Shown in pieces: positions 15,662 to 23,557 of a DNA stretch of 44,771 nucleotides. This DNA is from CAZAXU01 sp964489245 (GTDB taxonomy: Bacteria; Bacteroidota; Bacteroidia; Flavobacteriales; Flavobacteriaceae). The position numbers and the translations under genes are program-made. The notes below the pieces were generated by a model. The model saw nothing but the letters and a program-made list of their open reading frames with translations. It did no database searches and was not told where the DNA came from. Positions within the stretch are counted from its first letter, which is position 1. Every line of letters begins with the position of its first letter. The stretch is from positions 1-44,771 of the forward strand of contig CAZAXU010000018.1 in NCBI GenBank assembly GCA_964489245.1. The letters are read 5' to 3'.

Positions 15662-16585
15662 ATGAAAAAACCATCATTTCATATCATAGACGAAATTTCT
15701 CCACTAGAAAGCGTTATTTTGGGAAGAGCAGATTCCAACGGACCAATTCCAACACCCGGTCAATGTTACGACCCTAAATCTAAAGAACATGTTTTGAACG
15801 GAACTTACCCGAAAGAAACAGATATGATAGTTGAAATGACCGCTTTTGAAACTGTTTTAAAAAAATACAACGTCAAAATATATCGACCTGATTTATTAAA
15901 AAATATAAATCAGATATTTACACGTGATATCGGTTTTGTTATTGATGACATTTTTATCAAAGCCAATATTCTCCCTGACAGGGAAGAAGAATTTCAAGCA
16001 ATTGGCAATATATTAAATCAATTTAATCAAAAAAAAATCATACAAGCCCCCGAAGAAGTTCATGTTGAAGGAGGAGATGTTATGCCTTGGAAAAACTATA
16101 TTTTTGTAGGAACTTATCGCTTCCCCGACTATCCGGACTATATCACTGCCCGAACAAATGCTGCAGCAGTTGAATTTCTTCAGCAAACATTTCCCAACAA
16201 AAAAATAATTGCTTTTGATTTGAAAAAATCAAATGATAATCCAAAAGAAAACGCCTTACATCTCGATTGCGTTTTCCAGCCTGTCGGAAAAGGAAAAGCC
16301 ATTATTCACAAAGAAGGCTTTCTGGTCAAAGAACAATATCAATTCTTGGTCGATTTGTTCGGAAAAGAAAATATGTTTCATATCACAAAAGACGAAATGT
16401 ATGAAATGTTTTCAAACGTATTTTCCATTTCTCCCGATGTAGTCGTTTCAGAAAAAAAAGCAAAAAGACTCAACGATTGGATGAGAAAACAAGGCTTGGT
16501 TGTAGAAGAAATTCCTTATCACGAAATAGCCAAACAAGAAGGATTATTACGCTGTTCCACACTTCCTTTAATCAGAAAATCTTAA
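15662..16585 (+). CDS. guanidino-group modifying enzyme (arginine deiminase/DDAH superfamily)
   Basis: A 307-residue protein of the amidinotransferase/arginine deiminase superfamily, whose members hydrolyse or transfer the guanidino group of arginine and its methylated forms through a covalent cysteine intermediate. FTRDIGFVIDD, HVEGGDVMPW (Glu136, Asp139), LHLDCVFQPVG with His200 and LRCSTLPL with Cys298 give the expected carboxylate-His-Cys set. There is no signal peptide. It is often found next to citrate synthase in flavobacterial genomes as far as I recall. Arginine deiminase, dimethylarginine hydrolase and citrulline-related activity remain open. Its last four bases overlap the convergent CBS gene. 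Confidence 0.82.
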   Translation: MKKPSFHIIDEISPLESVILGRADSNGPIPTPGQCYDPKSKEHVLNGTYPKETDMIVEMTAFETVLKKYNVKIYRPDLLKNINQIFTRDIGFVIDDIFIKANILPDREEEFQAIGNILNQFNQKKIIQAPEEVHVEGGDVMPWKNYIFVGTYRFPDYPDYITARTNAAAVEFLQQTFPNKKIIAFDLKKSNDNPKENALHLDCVFQPVGKGKAIIHKEGFLVKEQYQFLVDLFGKENMFHITKDEMYEMFSNVFSISPDVVVSEKKAKRLNDWMRKQGLVVEEIPYHEIAKQEGLLRCSTLPLIRKS

Positions 16586-17256
16586 TTCCCCATTTCCAAA
16601 TATCGCCGCAAAAAATCAGAATGGTCTTTCAGTTCTTGAAGATGCAAATCCTCTTCAAACCGACTAATGATGTTATAGTCATATCTGCGGAAAGTTTGAA
16701 TAATTTCATTGATATCATCTGTCTGAATTTTCACTTCCAATTCAATCTCCCGCCCACGAGAATTAACCAGAATTCCATGTATGATTCCATCGTTTGATTC
16801 AATAATCTGAACCACCTGACTCATAGAATATTCCGAACTCAACCTACTGATGACCAAAATATATCCGTCTTCATTGATGAAAGATTTTTCTGCAAGCAGT
16901 GTCAAAATATCATCCAAAAGCCTAATTCCTACAAACTTTCCCGTATTATCCAAAACAGCCAAAACATTAGTCTCATGAGCAATAAACGAAGACAATATCT
17001 CTGTCCAGTTCATTTGATCCGTTAAAAATATCCGTTCCACCAAATGTGCATATTTTTTCAATTCCACACTTTTATCTTCCACATTAAGCAAATCATCATG
17101 GCGAATCATCCCAACATACAACCCATTATCAACAATTGGAAAATGACTAAATCCGTAGTTGTCACAAGATGCAATCAACTCCGCAACAGAATGTTGAAAT
17201 GAAAAGGCTTTGAAAGCATAAACCGGCAAGTTAAAACTCGTTTGCATAACTGACAT
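16582..17256 (-). CDS. CBS-domain protein, possibly with C-terminal ACT-like domain
   Basis: A 224-residue cytosolic protein. Residues 1-130 form two CBS motifs (with FSHFPIVDNGLYVGMIRHDD and NVLAVLDNTGKFVGIRLLDD), which usually bind adenine nucleotides. Residues about 140-200 (GYILVISRLSSEYSMSQVVQ, then an ILVNSRG and EIELEVKIQTDD pattern) look like an ACT-type regulatory fold. In flavobacteria a protein of this form often precedes NAD kinase and the DUF6089-uppS-bamA cluster. Here it stands alone between the guanidino enzyme and nqrA, so its regulatory partner is not evident. It has its own -7 box and is divergent from nqrA. Confidence 0.8.
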   Translation of the reverse strand: MSVMQTSFNLPVYAFKAFSFQHSVAELIASCDNYGFSHFPIVDNGLYVGMIRHDDLLNVEDKSVELKKYAHLVERIFLTDQMNWTEILSSFIAHETNVLAVLDNTGKFVGIRLLDDILTLLAEKSFINEDGYILVISRLSSEYSMSQVVQIIESNDGIIHGILVNSRGREIELEVKIQTDDINEIIQTFRRYDYNIISRFEEDLHLQELKDHSDFLRRYLEMGN

Positions 17257-17274
17257 ATAAGCTGTTTATAGATG

Positions 17275-17282
17275 CAAAAATA
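17275..17282 (-). promoter_or_regulatory. -7 promoter element of the CBS gene
   Basis: The minus strand reads TATTTTTG, matching TAnnTTTG, 18 bases before the ATG. Confidence 0.45.
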
Positions 17283-17294
17283 AATAAAATATGC

Positions 17295-17314
17295 GATAAT
17301 TGTCAGTTATTATC
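17295..17314. promoter_or_regulatory. inverted repeat between divergent CBS and nqrA promoters
   Basis: GATAAT (17295-17300), eight-base spacer TGTCAGTT, ATTATC (17309-17314). It lies between the two -7 boxes and could be an operator. The arms are short and AT-rich, so chance is possible. Confidence 0.25.
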
Positions 17315-17327
17315 TATTTGTTTTCGC

Positions 17328-17335
17328 TAAATTTG
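17328..17335 (+). promoter_or_regulatory. -7 promoter element of the nqr operon
   Basis: TAAATTTG matches TAnnTTTG, 36 bases before the nqrA ATG. It is the only promoter-like site seen ahead of the six nqr genes. Confidence 0.5.
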
Positions 17336-17371
17336 TCACGTTAATTTTTAAGAAATAATTCGTGTCAAATT

Positions 17372-18712
17372 ATGCATAAACAAGTCAAAATATCAAAAGG
17401 TTTAGACATCAAATTGAAAGGAAGTGCCAACCAAATTTTGAAAGATGCACCCCGATCAAATATGTATGCCGTCAAACCACCTGAATTTTACGGAATCATG
17501 CCCAGACTTTCTGTGAAAGTAGGCAATCATGTAAAAGCAGGCGATACATTATTCTATCACAAATATGACGAAAGAATAAAGATTACATCTCCTGTCAGCG
17601 GAACGATTGATGATATTGTCAGAGGACAAAAACGTAGAATTCTCAAAATACTCATCAAGCCGGATGCCGAAGACTCTTTCAAAAAATTCGTCATAAACCA
17701 ACCCGACGAACTGAGCAGACCGCAAATTTTGGAATCATTGCTTGAAAGCGGACTTTTTGTCACTATAAAGCAACGCCCTTATGATATAATTGCCAATCCT
17801 GACGATGAACCCAAAGCCATTTATATTTCCGCTCTGGATAAAGCACCACTAGGCATAGATTATGAATTTGTTTTAGAAAACAAACTGAACGATTTTAAAA
17901 CAGGCATCGATATTCTAAAAAAACTAACCTCCGGAAAAATTCACTTGATTGTTGATGGATATTCTGCAACCAGATTATCTGATATAGACGAAATTGAAAC
18001 GATTAAAGCTTTTGGACCACATCCCGTTGGAAACCTAAGCATCCATATAGAAAAGTTCAATCCTATTGCAAAAGGAGACAGAATATGGACTATCAATCCT
18101 GTTGATGTTGCACTTATCGGAAATTTTTTCAAAACAGGAACTTACAACCCCGAAAGAAATGTCGCATTATCCGGTTCCATGGTCAAAGATCCCATGTATT
18201 ATAAAATCAAACCCGGAGCCAATCTCTCTGATTTTCTCAATGACAAACTTAAAACGGAAAATAAACGAGTTATCAGTGGAAATGTATTGACCGGATCTAA
18301 CATTTCAAGAGATCTTTTTCTGAATTTCTATGACAACCAAATATCCGTAATCCCAAGTGGAAAAAAAACACGATTTATCGGTTGGATGCCTTTCTTTGGA
18401 GAAAACAGAAAAAGTTTTTACAAATTTGGCTTGGGCGGAAAAAAAGAAATGGATTTAGACACCAATTTGTTTGGTGAAAAAAGAGCTTTTGTGATGAATG
18501 AAGAGTTTGAATCTGTCATGCCACTTGATATTTTTCCCACTCACCTATTGAAAGCCGCACTTTTAGGAGATGTTGAGAGAATGGAAGAGCTCGGCATTTT
18601 AGAAGTTGCTCCCGAAGATTTTGCTTTGGTTGACTATATCAGCTCATCAAAAATAGATGCGCAAGAGCTTATCAGAAAAGGCTTGGACAACATGAAAGAG
18701 CAAATGGGATAA
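17372..18712 (+). CDS. nqrA: Na+-translocating NADH:quinone reductase subunit A
   Basis: NqrA is the cytoplasmic, quinone-associated subunit of Na+-NQR, which couples NADH oxidation to sodium export. The 446-residue protein starts with ISKGLDIKLKGSANQ. It continues with PRLSVKVGNHVKAGD (a barrel-sandwich segment), then a Rossmann-like middle, as in other NqrA proteins. It ends with EVAPEDFALVDYISSSKID and a C-terminal helix containing LIRKGLDNM. No membrane helix or cofactor motif is expected or seen. It is the first gene of nqrABCDEF, 35 bases before nqrB. Confidence 0.96.
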   Translation: MHKQVKISKGLDIKLKGSANQILKDAPRSNMYAVKPPEFYGIMPRLSVKVGNHVKAGDTLFYHKYDERIKITSPVSGTIDDIVRGQKRRILKILIKPDAEDSFKKFVINQPDELSRPQILESLLESGLFVTIKQRPYDIIANPDDEPKAIYISALDKAPLGIDYEFVLENKLNDFKTGIDILKKLTSGKIHLIVDGYSATRLSDIDEIETIKAFGPHPVGNLSIHIEKFNPIAKGDRIWTINPVDVALIGNFFKTGTYNPERNVALSGSMVKDPMYYKIKPGANLSDFLNDKLKTENKRVISGNVLTGSNISRDLFLNFYDNQISVIPSGKKTRFIGWMPFFGENRKSFYKFGLGGKKEMDLDTNLFGEKRAFVMNEEFESVMPLDIFPTHLLKAALLGDVERMEELGILEVAPEDFALVDYISSSKIDAQELIRKGLDNMKEQMG

Positions 18713-18747
18713 AATTATTATTTAGATAAATAAAGAAAACAAGTAAT

Positions 18748-19896
18748 ATGAATTTTATAGAAAAGTTTTTCAACAAATACAAACCACTTTTTTCCGAAGG
18801 GGGAAAATATGAAAAATATCGCCCTGCCTATCAAGCGATGTATACTTTCATGTTCACTCCGGATGAAACAACTAAAAAAGGTGCGCATATCAGAGATGCC
18901 GTAGATTTAAAACGAATCATGTTTTTGGTCGTATTAGCTTTGATTCCCGCCACAATTTTTGGCATGTGGAATGTTGGATATCAATATTTTACACAAGCAG
19001 GAACCGACTTTTCCAATATGGATGCTTTTATCTACGGATTCTGGAAAGTCATTCCGATGATTATTATTTCCTACGTGGTAGGACTAGGCATTGAATTTTA
19101 TTTTGCCATCTTGCGCGGACACGAAGTAAATGAGGGGTTTTTAGTCTCAGGATTATTGATTCCCCTGATTATGCCGGTTACAATTCCTTTGTGGATATTG
19201 GCAATCTCCGTGGCTTTCGCCGTAGTAATCGGAAAAGAAGTATTTGGCGGAACAGGCATGAACATTGTCAATCCGGCACTGGTCACCAGAGCATTTGCTT
19301 TTTTTGCTTACCCCACCTTTATGTCAGGAAATGAAGTTTGGATTCCAAAGCCGGAAAATGCTGATGCCTATTCGGGAGAAACATTGCTTGGCGCATTAGG
19401 ACAAGGCAAAGAAATGCTTATTACTTGGAAAGAAATGTTTATAGGAAATATTCCCGGAAGTATTGGAGAAACATCTGTGCTGATGATTCTCATAGGCGCC
19501 TTCTTGTTGCTGATAACACGAGTCGCCAGCTGGCGTATTATGGTTTCCGGAATTTTGGGCTCAGCTTTTATGGCATTTATATTCAATCTTTGGGGTGCCA
19601 ATGCATTGATGCAACTTCCTTGGTGGCAGCATTTGCTGGTAGGAGGTTTGGCTTTCGGTGTTGTATTCATGGCAACAGACCCTGTCACTGCAGCACAAAC
19701 GCGCAGAGGAAAATGGATTTATGGGTTCCTAATCGGAATATTTGCCATTATGATTAGAGTTTTCAACCCTGCCTATCCCGAAGGAGTGATGCTGGCAATA
19801 TTATTGATGAATGTCGTTGCCCCGACAATAGACTATTATGTTGTTCAAGGAAATATCAAGAAAAGAATGAAACGTTTGAGTAAACAACAGGCATAA
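18748..19896 (+). CDS. nqrB: Na+-translocating NADH:quinone reductase subunit B
   Basis: NqrB is the main membrane subunit, carrying a covalent FMN and riboflavin and forming part of the sodium path. The 382-residue protein has about ten hydrophobic segments. Thr212 in DAYSGETLLG sits at the expected ApbE-dependent FMN attachment site. The usual motif there is Ser-Gly-Ala-Thr, so the glutamate before the threonine is a variation. GKEVFGGTGMNIVNPALVTR and MATDPVTAAQTRRGKWIYG are strongly conserved family blocks. It is 12 bases before nqrC. Confidence 0.96.
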   Translation: MNFIEKFFNKYKPLFSEGGKYEKYRPAYQAMYTFMFTPDETTKKGAHIRDAVDLKRIMFLVVLALIPATIFGMWNVGYQYFTQAGTDFSNMDAFIYGFWKVIPMIIISYVVGLGIEFYFAILRGHEVNEGFLVSGLLIPLIMPVTIPLWILAISVAFAVVIGKEVFGGTGMNIVNPALVTRAFAFFAYPTFMSGNEVWIPKPENADAYSGETLLGALGQGKEMLITWKEMFIGNIPGSIGETSVLMILIGAFLLLITRVASWRIMVSGILGSAFMAFIFNLWGANALMQLPWWQHLLVGGLAFGVVFMATDPVTAAQTRRGKWIYGFLIGIFAIMIRVFNPAYPEGVMLAILLMNVVAPTIDYYVVQGNIKKRMKRLSKQQA

Positions 19897-19908
19897 AAAT
19901 TAATAACT

Positions 19909-20670
19909 ATGAACAGAAACAGTAATTTATATACTATCCTATTTGCAGCCATTGTTGTAACGGTGTCTGCCGTACTTTTAGCTTTAGCCGTTTCATTTTT
20001 GAAACCGGCGCAAGAAAGAAACAAACGCCAAGAGAAAATGACAGACATTCTCTATACCATCGGTTTGGATAAAGAAGCACTTGGCAAAAAAGCTGAAGAA
20101 AAAGGAACAAAACTTAACTACAATCTGATTGAGAAATATTTCAATACCTATTTCACCAAACAGCTTGCACTGAAATCTGACGGAACAACTGATGACAATG
20201 TAAAAGCTTTTGATATCAATCTTAAGCCGGAACTAAAAAAAGAAACTGAAAAACAACACTATCCGATTTATATAGCAAATATCGACAATAAAAACTTTTA
20301 TGTTATTCCTCTTAGAGGGAAAGGACTTTGGGATGATATTTGGGGATATGTTGCTCTGGGAGACGACTTAACAGTCAAAGGCGTCAAATTCGGACATAAA
20401 GGAGAAACGCCCGGTCTGGGTGCCGAAATTACAAAAAAATGGTTTGAAAATCAGTTTATCGGAGAAAAAATATTTGACTCTGATGGCACTTTCAAAGGAA
20501 TTGTTCTCCTAAAAGGAAACAAAGACCCTAAAAATGAAGACAAAGATGATCACGAAATTGATGCCATCTCAGGATCCACATTAACCTGTAATGGTGTCAG
20601 CAATATGCTGCAAGAAAGATTGAAACGTTATCTTCCGTTTTTCAAAACAATAAAACAACAAAAAAACTAA
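19909..20670 (+). CDS. nqrC: Na+-translocating NADH:quinone reductase subunit C
   Basis: NqrC has one N-terminal membrane helix (about residues 9-30, LYTILFAAIVVTVSAVLLAL) and a periplasmic FMN-binding domain. The 253-residue length is normal. Thr224 in DAISGSTLTCNGV is the probable covalent FMN attachment residue, matching the ApbE recognition pattern. GLWDDIWGYVAL and GHKGETPGLGAEI are typical of the FMN-binding domain. It lies 4 bases before nqrD. ApbE, encoded after nqrF, is the likely flavin transferase. Confidence 0.96.
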   Translation: MNRNSNLYTILFAAIVVTVSAVLLALAVSFLKPAQERNKRQEKMTDILYTIGLDKEALGKKAEEKGTKLNYNLIEKYFNTYFTKQLALKSDGTTDDNVKAFDINLKPELKKETEKQHYPIYIANIDNKNFYVIPLRGKGLWDDIWGYVALGDDLTVKGVKFGHKGETPGLGAEITKKWFENQFIGEKIFDSDGTFKGIVLLKGNKDPKNEDKDDHEIDAISGSTLTCNGVSNMLQERLKRYLPFFKTIKQQKN

Positions 20671-20674
20671 AATT

Positions 20675-21301
20675 ATGGCTAAAAATAAATGGCAAGATTT
20701 AATCAAAGATCCGCTAAACGAAAATAACCCGATAACCGTTCAGGTTTTAGGAATTTGTTCTGCACTGGCTATTACGGTAAAACTAATGCCGGCAATAGTG
20801 ATGTCTCTATCGGTTATAGTCGTATTAGCCTTCAGTAATGTCATCATCTCATTGATTAGAAATTATATCCCCAACCGAATTCGAATTATCGTTCAGCTAC
20901 TTGTTGTAGCCACCTTAGTAATTTTGGTGGATCAAATTCTCAAAGCCTATGCCTATGATGTCAGCAAACAATTATCAGTATTTGTAGGGCTCATCATCAC
21001 CAACTGTATTGTGATGGGACGTTTGGAAGCTTTTGCTTTGGCAAACAAACCCTTTGATTCATTTCTTGATGGAATTGGCAATGGTGCAGGATATGGTTTG
21101 GTGTTAATCATCGTAGCATTTTTCAGAGAATTTCTAGGCTCCGGAACACTGTTTGACAAACAAATTATTCCTCAATCATTCTATGATGCAGGATACGTCA
21201 ACAATGCCATGATGCTACTTCCTGCAATGGCGTTAATCACCGTAGGGATATTTATATGGGTACAAAGAAGCATGTTCCCTCAATTAACAGAAAAAGAATA
21301 A
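20675..21301 (+). CDS. nqrD: Na+-translocating NADH:quinone reductase subunit D
   Basis: A 208-residue polytopic membrane subunit with about six helices. NqrD and NqrE are homologous and face each other around an intramembrane iron centre. Cys28 in LGICSALA and Cys111 in TNCIVMGRLEAFA correspond to the conserved cysteine pair supplied by NqrD. The block FDSFLDGIGNGAGYG is also typical. It resembles RnfE of the Rnf complex, but the full nqrABCDEF context decides the name. It is 12 bases before nqrE. Confidence 0.95.
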   Translation: MAKNKWQDLIKDPLNENNPITVQVLGICSALAITVKLMPAIVMSLSVIVVLAFSNVIISLIRNYIPNRIRIIVQLLVVATLVILVDQILKAYAYDVSKQLSVFVGLIITNCIVMGRLEAFALANKPFDSFLDGIGNGAGYGLVLIIVAFFREFLGSGTLFDKQIIPQSFYDAGYVNNAMMLLPAMALITVGIFIWVQRSMFPQLTEKE

Positions 21302-21313
21302 AACGAGAGAATT

Positions 21314-21928
21314 ATGGAATTATTCAACTTATTTATACGTAGTATTTTTATAGAAAATATGGTTTTTGCCTTTTTCTTGGGTATGTGTTCCTATTTGGCC
21401 GTATCTAAAAAGGTAAAAACAGCCGTAGGTTTGGGAGCCGCCGTGGTATTTGTATTGACAATCACCGTTCCTGTCAACTTTCTGATTGACCAATATTTGC
21501 TGCAACCCGGGGCACTGAAATGGTTAGACCCTTCTTTCGCAGACTTGGATTTGAGTTTTTTGAGCTTTATCATGTTTATTGCTGTTATTGCAGCTATGGT
21601 ACAATTGGTTGAAATGTTTGTAGAAAGATTTGCTCCGGCATTATATTCATCGCTTGGAATTTTTCTTCCGCTGATTGCTGTTAACTGTGCCATTCTCGGA
21701 GGTTCTTTGTTCATGCAACAAAAAGAATTTACGCAAGTGTCCGAAGCTTTGGTATATGGCCTGGGGTCAGGCATTGGCTGGCTGATTGCCATTATTTTAT
21801 TAGCTGCCATTCGTGAAAAAATATCTTATTCCAATGTTCCCGCCCCCCTGCGCGGACTGGGAATTACATTTATTATCACCGGTTTAATGGCAATTGCATT
21901 TATGGCGTTTATGGGCATAAAAATCTAA
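21314..21928 (+). CDS. nqrE: Na+-translocating NADH:quinone reductase subunit E
   Basis: A 204-residue membrane subunit, homologue of NqrD/RnfA, with about six helices. Cys25 in LGMCSYLAV and Cys125 in AVNCAILGG supply the second cysteine pair for the intramembrane iron centre. IFIENMVFAFFLGMC near the N-terminus and RGLGITFIITGLMAIAFM near the C-terminus are family hallmarks. It is followed after 46 bases by nqrF, the widest gap within the operon. Confidence 0.95.
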   Translation: MELFNLFIRSIFIENMVFAFFLGMCSYLAVSKKVKTAVGLGAAVVFVLTITVPVNFLIDQYLLQPGALKWLDPSFADLDLSFLSFIMFIAVIAAMVQLVEMFVERFAPALYSSLGIFLPLIAVNCAILGGSLFMQQKEFTQVSEALVYGLGSGIGWLIAIILLAAIREKISYSNVPAPLRGLGITFIITGLMAIAFMAFMGIKI

Positions 21929-21974
21929 AACAGATATTATTACGAAATTATATAAACAAAGAATTTTTTAGAAG

Positions 21975-23279
21975 ATGGATCAAAATATAAAAGTTATTGT
22001 TGCAAGCATTTTAGTTTTTCTTGTCATTGTATTGATATTGGTTGTGCTGCTCCTGTGGGCAAAAGCCAAATTATTACCCGGTGGAAAAGTCAAAATCAAC
22101 ATCAACGGAAAAAGAGAAATAGAGGTAGAATCGGGAAGCAATTTATTAAATACACTTTCAAATGAAAAAGTGTTTTTGCCCTCTGCCTGTGGCGGTGGTG
22201 GAACATGTTTGCAATGTCGAGTAAAAGTTTTTGAAGGCGGTGGCGATATGCTTCCCACAGAATCACCTAATTTCACCCTAAAAGAAAAAGAAGAAGGTTG
22301 GAGATTGGGCTGCCAAGTAAAAGTGAAACAAGACATGGTTATTGAAGTTCCCGAGGAAGTGTTCGGTGTGAAAAAATGGGATGCAAAAGTGGTATCAAAT
22401 TATAATGTTGCCTCGTTTATCAAAGAATTTATTGTTGAAGTGCCCGAAGACATGAACTACAAAGCGGGAGGATATATTCAAATCGATGTGCCACCTGCAA
22501 CCATAAACTATAAAGATATTGATATCTCCGCCCACCCCGAGGAACATCCGGGAGAACCTGATAAGTTCCGCGAAGATTGGGACAAATTTAATCTTTGGCC
22601 CCTTGTGATGAAAAATGATGAAGAGGTGACTCGCGCCTACTCCATGGCAAGCTATCCCGCAGAAGGAAGACGCATTATGCTAAATGTTCGTATTGCCACA
22701 CCACCTTGGGACAGAGAAAAAAATACTTGGATGGACGTAAATCCGGGTGTGGTTTCCTCTTATATTTTCTCAAGAAAACCCGGTGATATTGTGAGAATAT
22801 CAGGACCCTATGGTGAATTCTTTATCAATGAAGACTCTGATGCCGAAATGGTTTATATTGGTGGAGGTGCCGGAATGGCTCCCATGCGTTCTCACTTGTT
22901 TCACCTATTCAAAACCCTGAAAAGCGGAAGAAAAGTGTCTTACTGGTATGGTGGGCGATCAAAACGCGAACTGTTCTATGTAGATCATTTTAGAGGATTG
23001 GAAAAAGAATTCCCTAATTTCAAATTCTATCTGGTATTATCAGAACCCAAAGAAGAAGACAATTGGCAAGTCAAAGAAAATATTGAAGCCTCCGGAGACG
23101 GATTTGTAGGATTTGTACACCAAGCGCTTTATGATCACTATTTGAGCAAACATGAAACTCCTGAAGATATAGAATATTATTTCTGTGGGCCGCCAATGAT
23201 GAATAACGCTGTTGTAAAAATGCTGGACAGCCAAGGTGTTCCGCCGGAAAATATTCGTTTCGACGATTTTGGAGGATAA
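21975..23279 (+). CDS. nqrF: Na+-translocating NADH:quinone reductase subunit F
   Basis: NqrF is the entry point for NADH electrons. The 434-residue protein has one N-terminal membrane helix (about 7-28). A ferredoxin-type [2Fe-2S] domain follows with Cys72, Cys78, Cys81 and Cys113 (SACGGGGTCLQC and LGCQVKV). The C-terminal FAD/NADH module has RAYSMASYP for FAD and IGGGAGMAPMRSH for NADH, and ends with the aromatic FDDFGG. All cofactor residues are intact. A strong hairpin follows at 23300-23336, ending the operon. Confidence 0.97.
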   Translation: MDQNIKVIVASILVFLVIVLILVVLLLWAKAKLLPGGKVKININGKREIEVESGSNLLNTLSNEKVFLPSACGGGGTCLQCRVKVFEGGGDMLPTESPNFTLKEKEEGWRLGCQVKVKQDMVIEVPEEVFGVKKWDAKVVSNYNVASFIKEFIVEVPEDMNYKAGGYIQIDVPPATINYKDIDISAHPEEHPGEPDKFREDWDKFNLWPLVMKNDEEVTRAYSMASYPAEGRRIMLNVRIATPPWDREKNTWMDVNPGVVSSYIFSRKPGDIVRISGPYGEFFINEDSDAEMVYIGGGAGMAPMRSHLFHLFKTLKSGRKVSYWYGGRSKRELFYVDHFRGLEKEFPNFKFYLVLSEPKEEDNWQVKENIEASGDGFVGFVHQALYDHYLSKHETPEDIEYYFCGPPMMNNAVVKMLDSQGVPPENIRFDDFGG

Positions 23280-23299
23280 ATTATTTATTCCATAAATTT

Positions 23300-23340
23300 A
23301 ATATTCAAGGTGTTGCAAAGCAACACCTTGAATATTTTGC
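23300..23340 (+). terminator. strong hairpin after nqrF
   Basis: The 17-base arms AATATTCAAGGTGTTGC (23300-23316) and GCAACACCTTGAATATT (23320-23336) match perfectly with an AAA loop. The T-run after it is short (TTTTGC), so it could also stabilise mRNA. Confidence 0.75.
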
Positions 23341-23377
23341 TTGCATTTTATTTTCTTTGGAGTCGTAATTGAAAAAA

Positions 23378-23485
23378 ATGTATATTTATACCATAAAAAA
23401 GACAATACCTCCTAAACATATTGTCTCACCGGATAGGTCTTCGACAATGAAGGTATCAAACACATTCAAGCTTGAAATTTTATGA
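23378..23485 (+). other. unexplained stretch: small ORF and stem-loops between nqrF and apbE
   Basis: A 35-codon frame (MYIYTIKKTIPPKHIVSP...) ends at 23485 in an ATGA overlap with a second 59-codon frame (MNQIIIMIFFFLFLIVHHYI..., 23482-23661), which overlaps apbE in another frame. The DNA also folds: AGACAATA (23400-23407) pairs with TATTGTCT (23419-23426), and CTTC with GAAG just after. The minus strand has a protein-like run, FDTFIVEDLSGETICLGG. I recognise none of these. It may be a gene remnant, a structured RNA or nothing. Confidence 0.25.
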
Positions 23486-23515
23486 ATCAAATTATAATAA
23501 TGATATTTTTCTTTC

Positions 23516-23523
23516 TATTTTTG
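23516..23523 (+). promoter_or_regulatory. -7 promoter element of apbE
   Basis: TATTTTTG matches TAnnTTTG, 34 bases before the apbE ATG. With the hairpin after nqrF it suggests apbE is transcribed separately. Confidence 0.4.
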
Positions 23524-23557
23524 ATAGTCCATCATTATATACAGCAAATAAAAAAAT

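Noticed and set aside
21391..21810. Minus-strand open frame of 139 codons opposite nqrE
   Set aside because: It is a mirror of the hydrophobic codons of NqrE; composition and lack of a start context argue against a gene.
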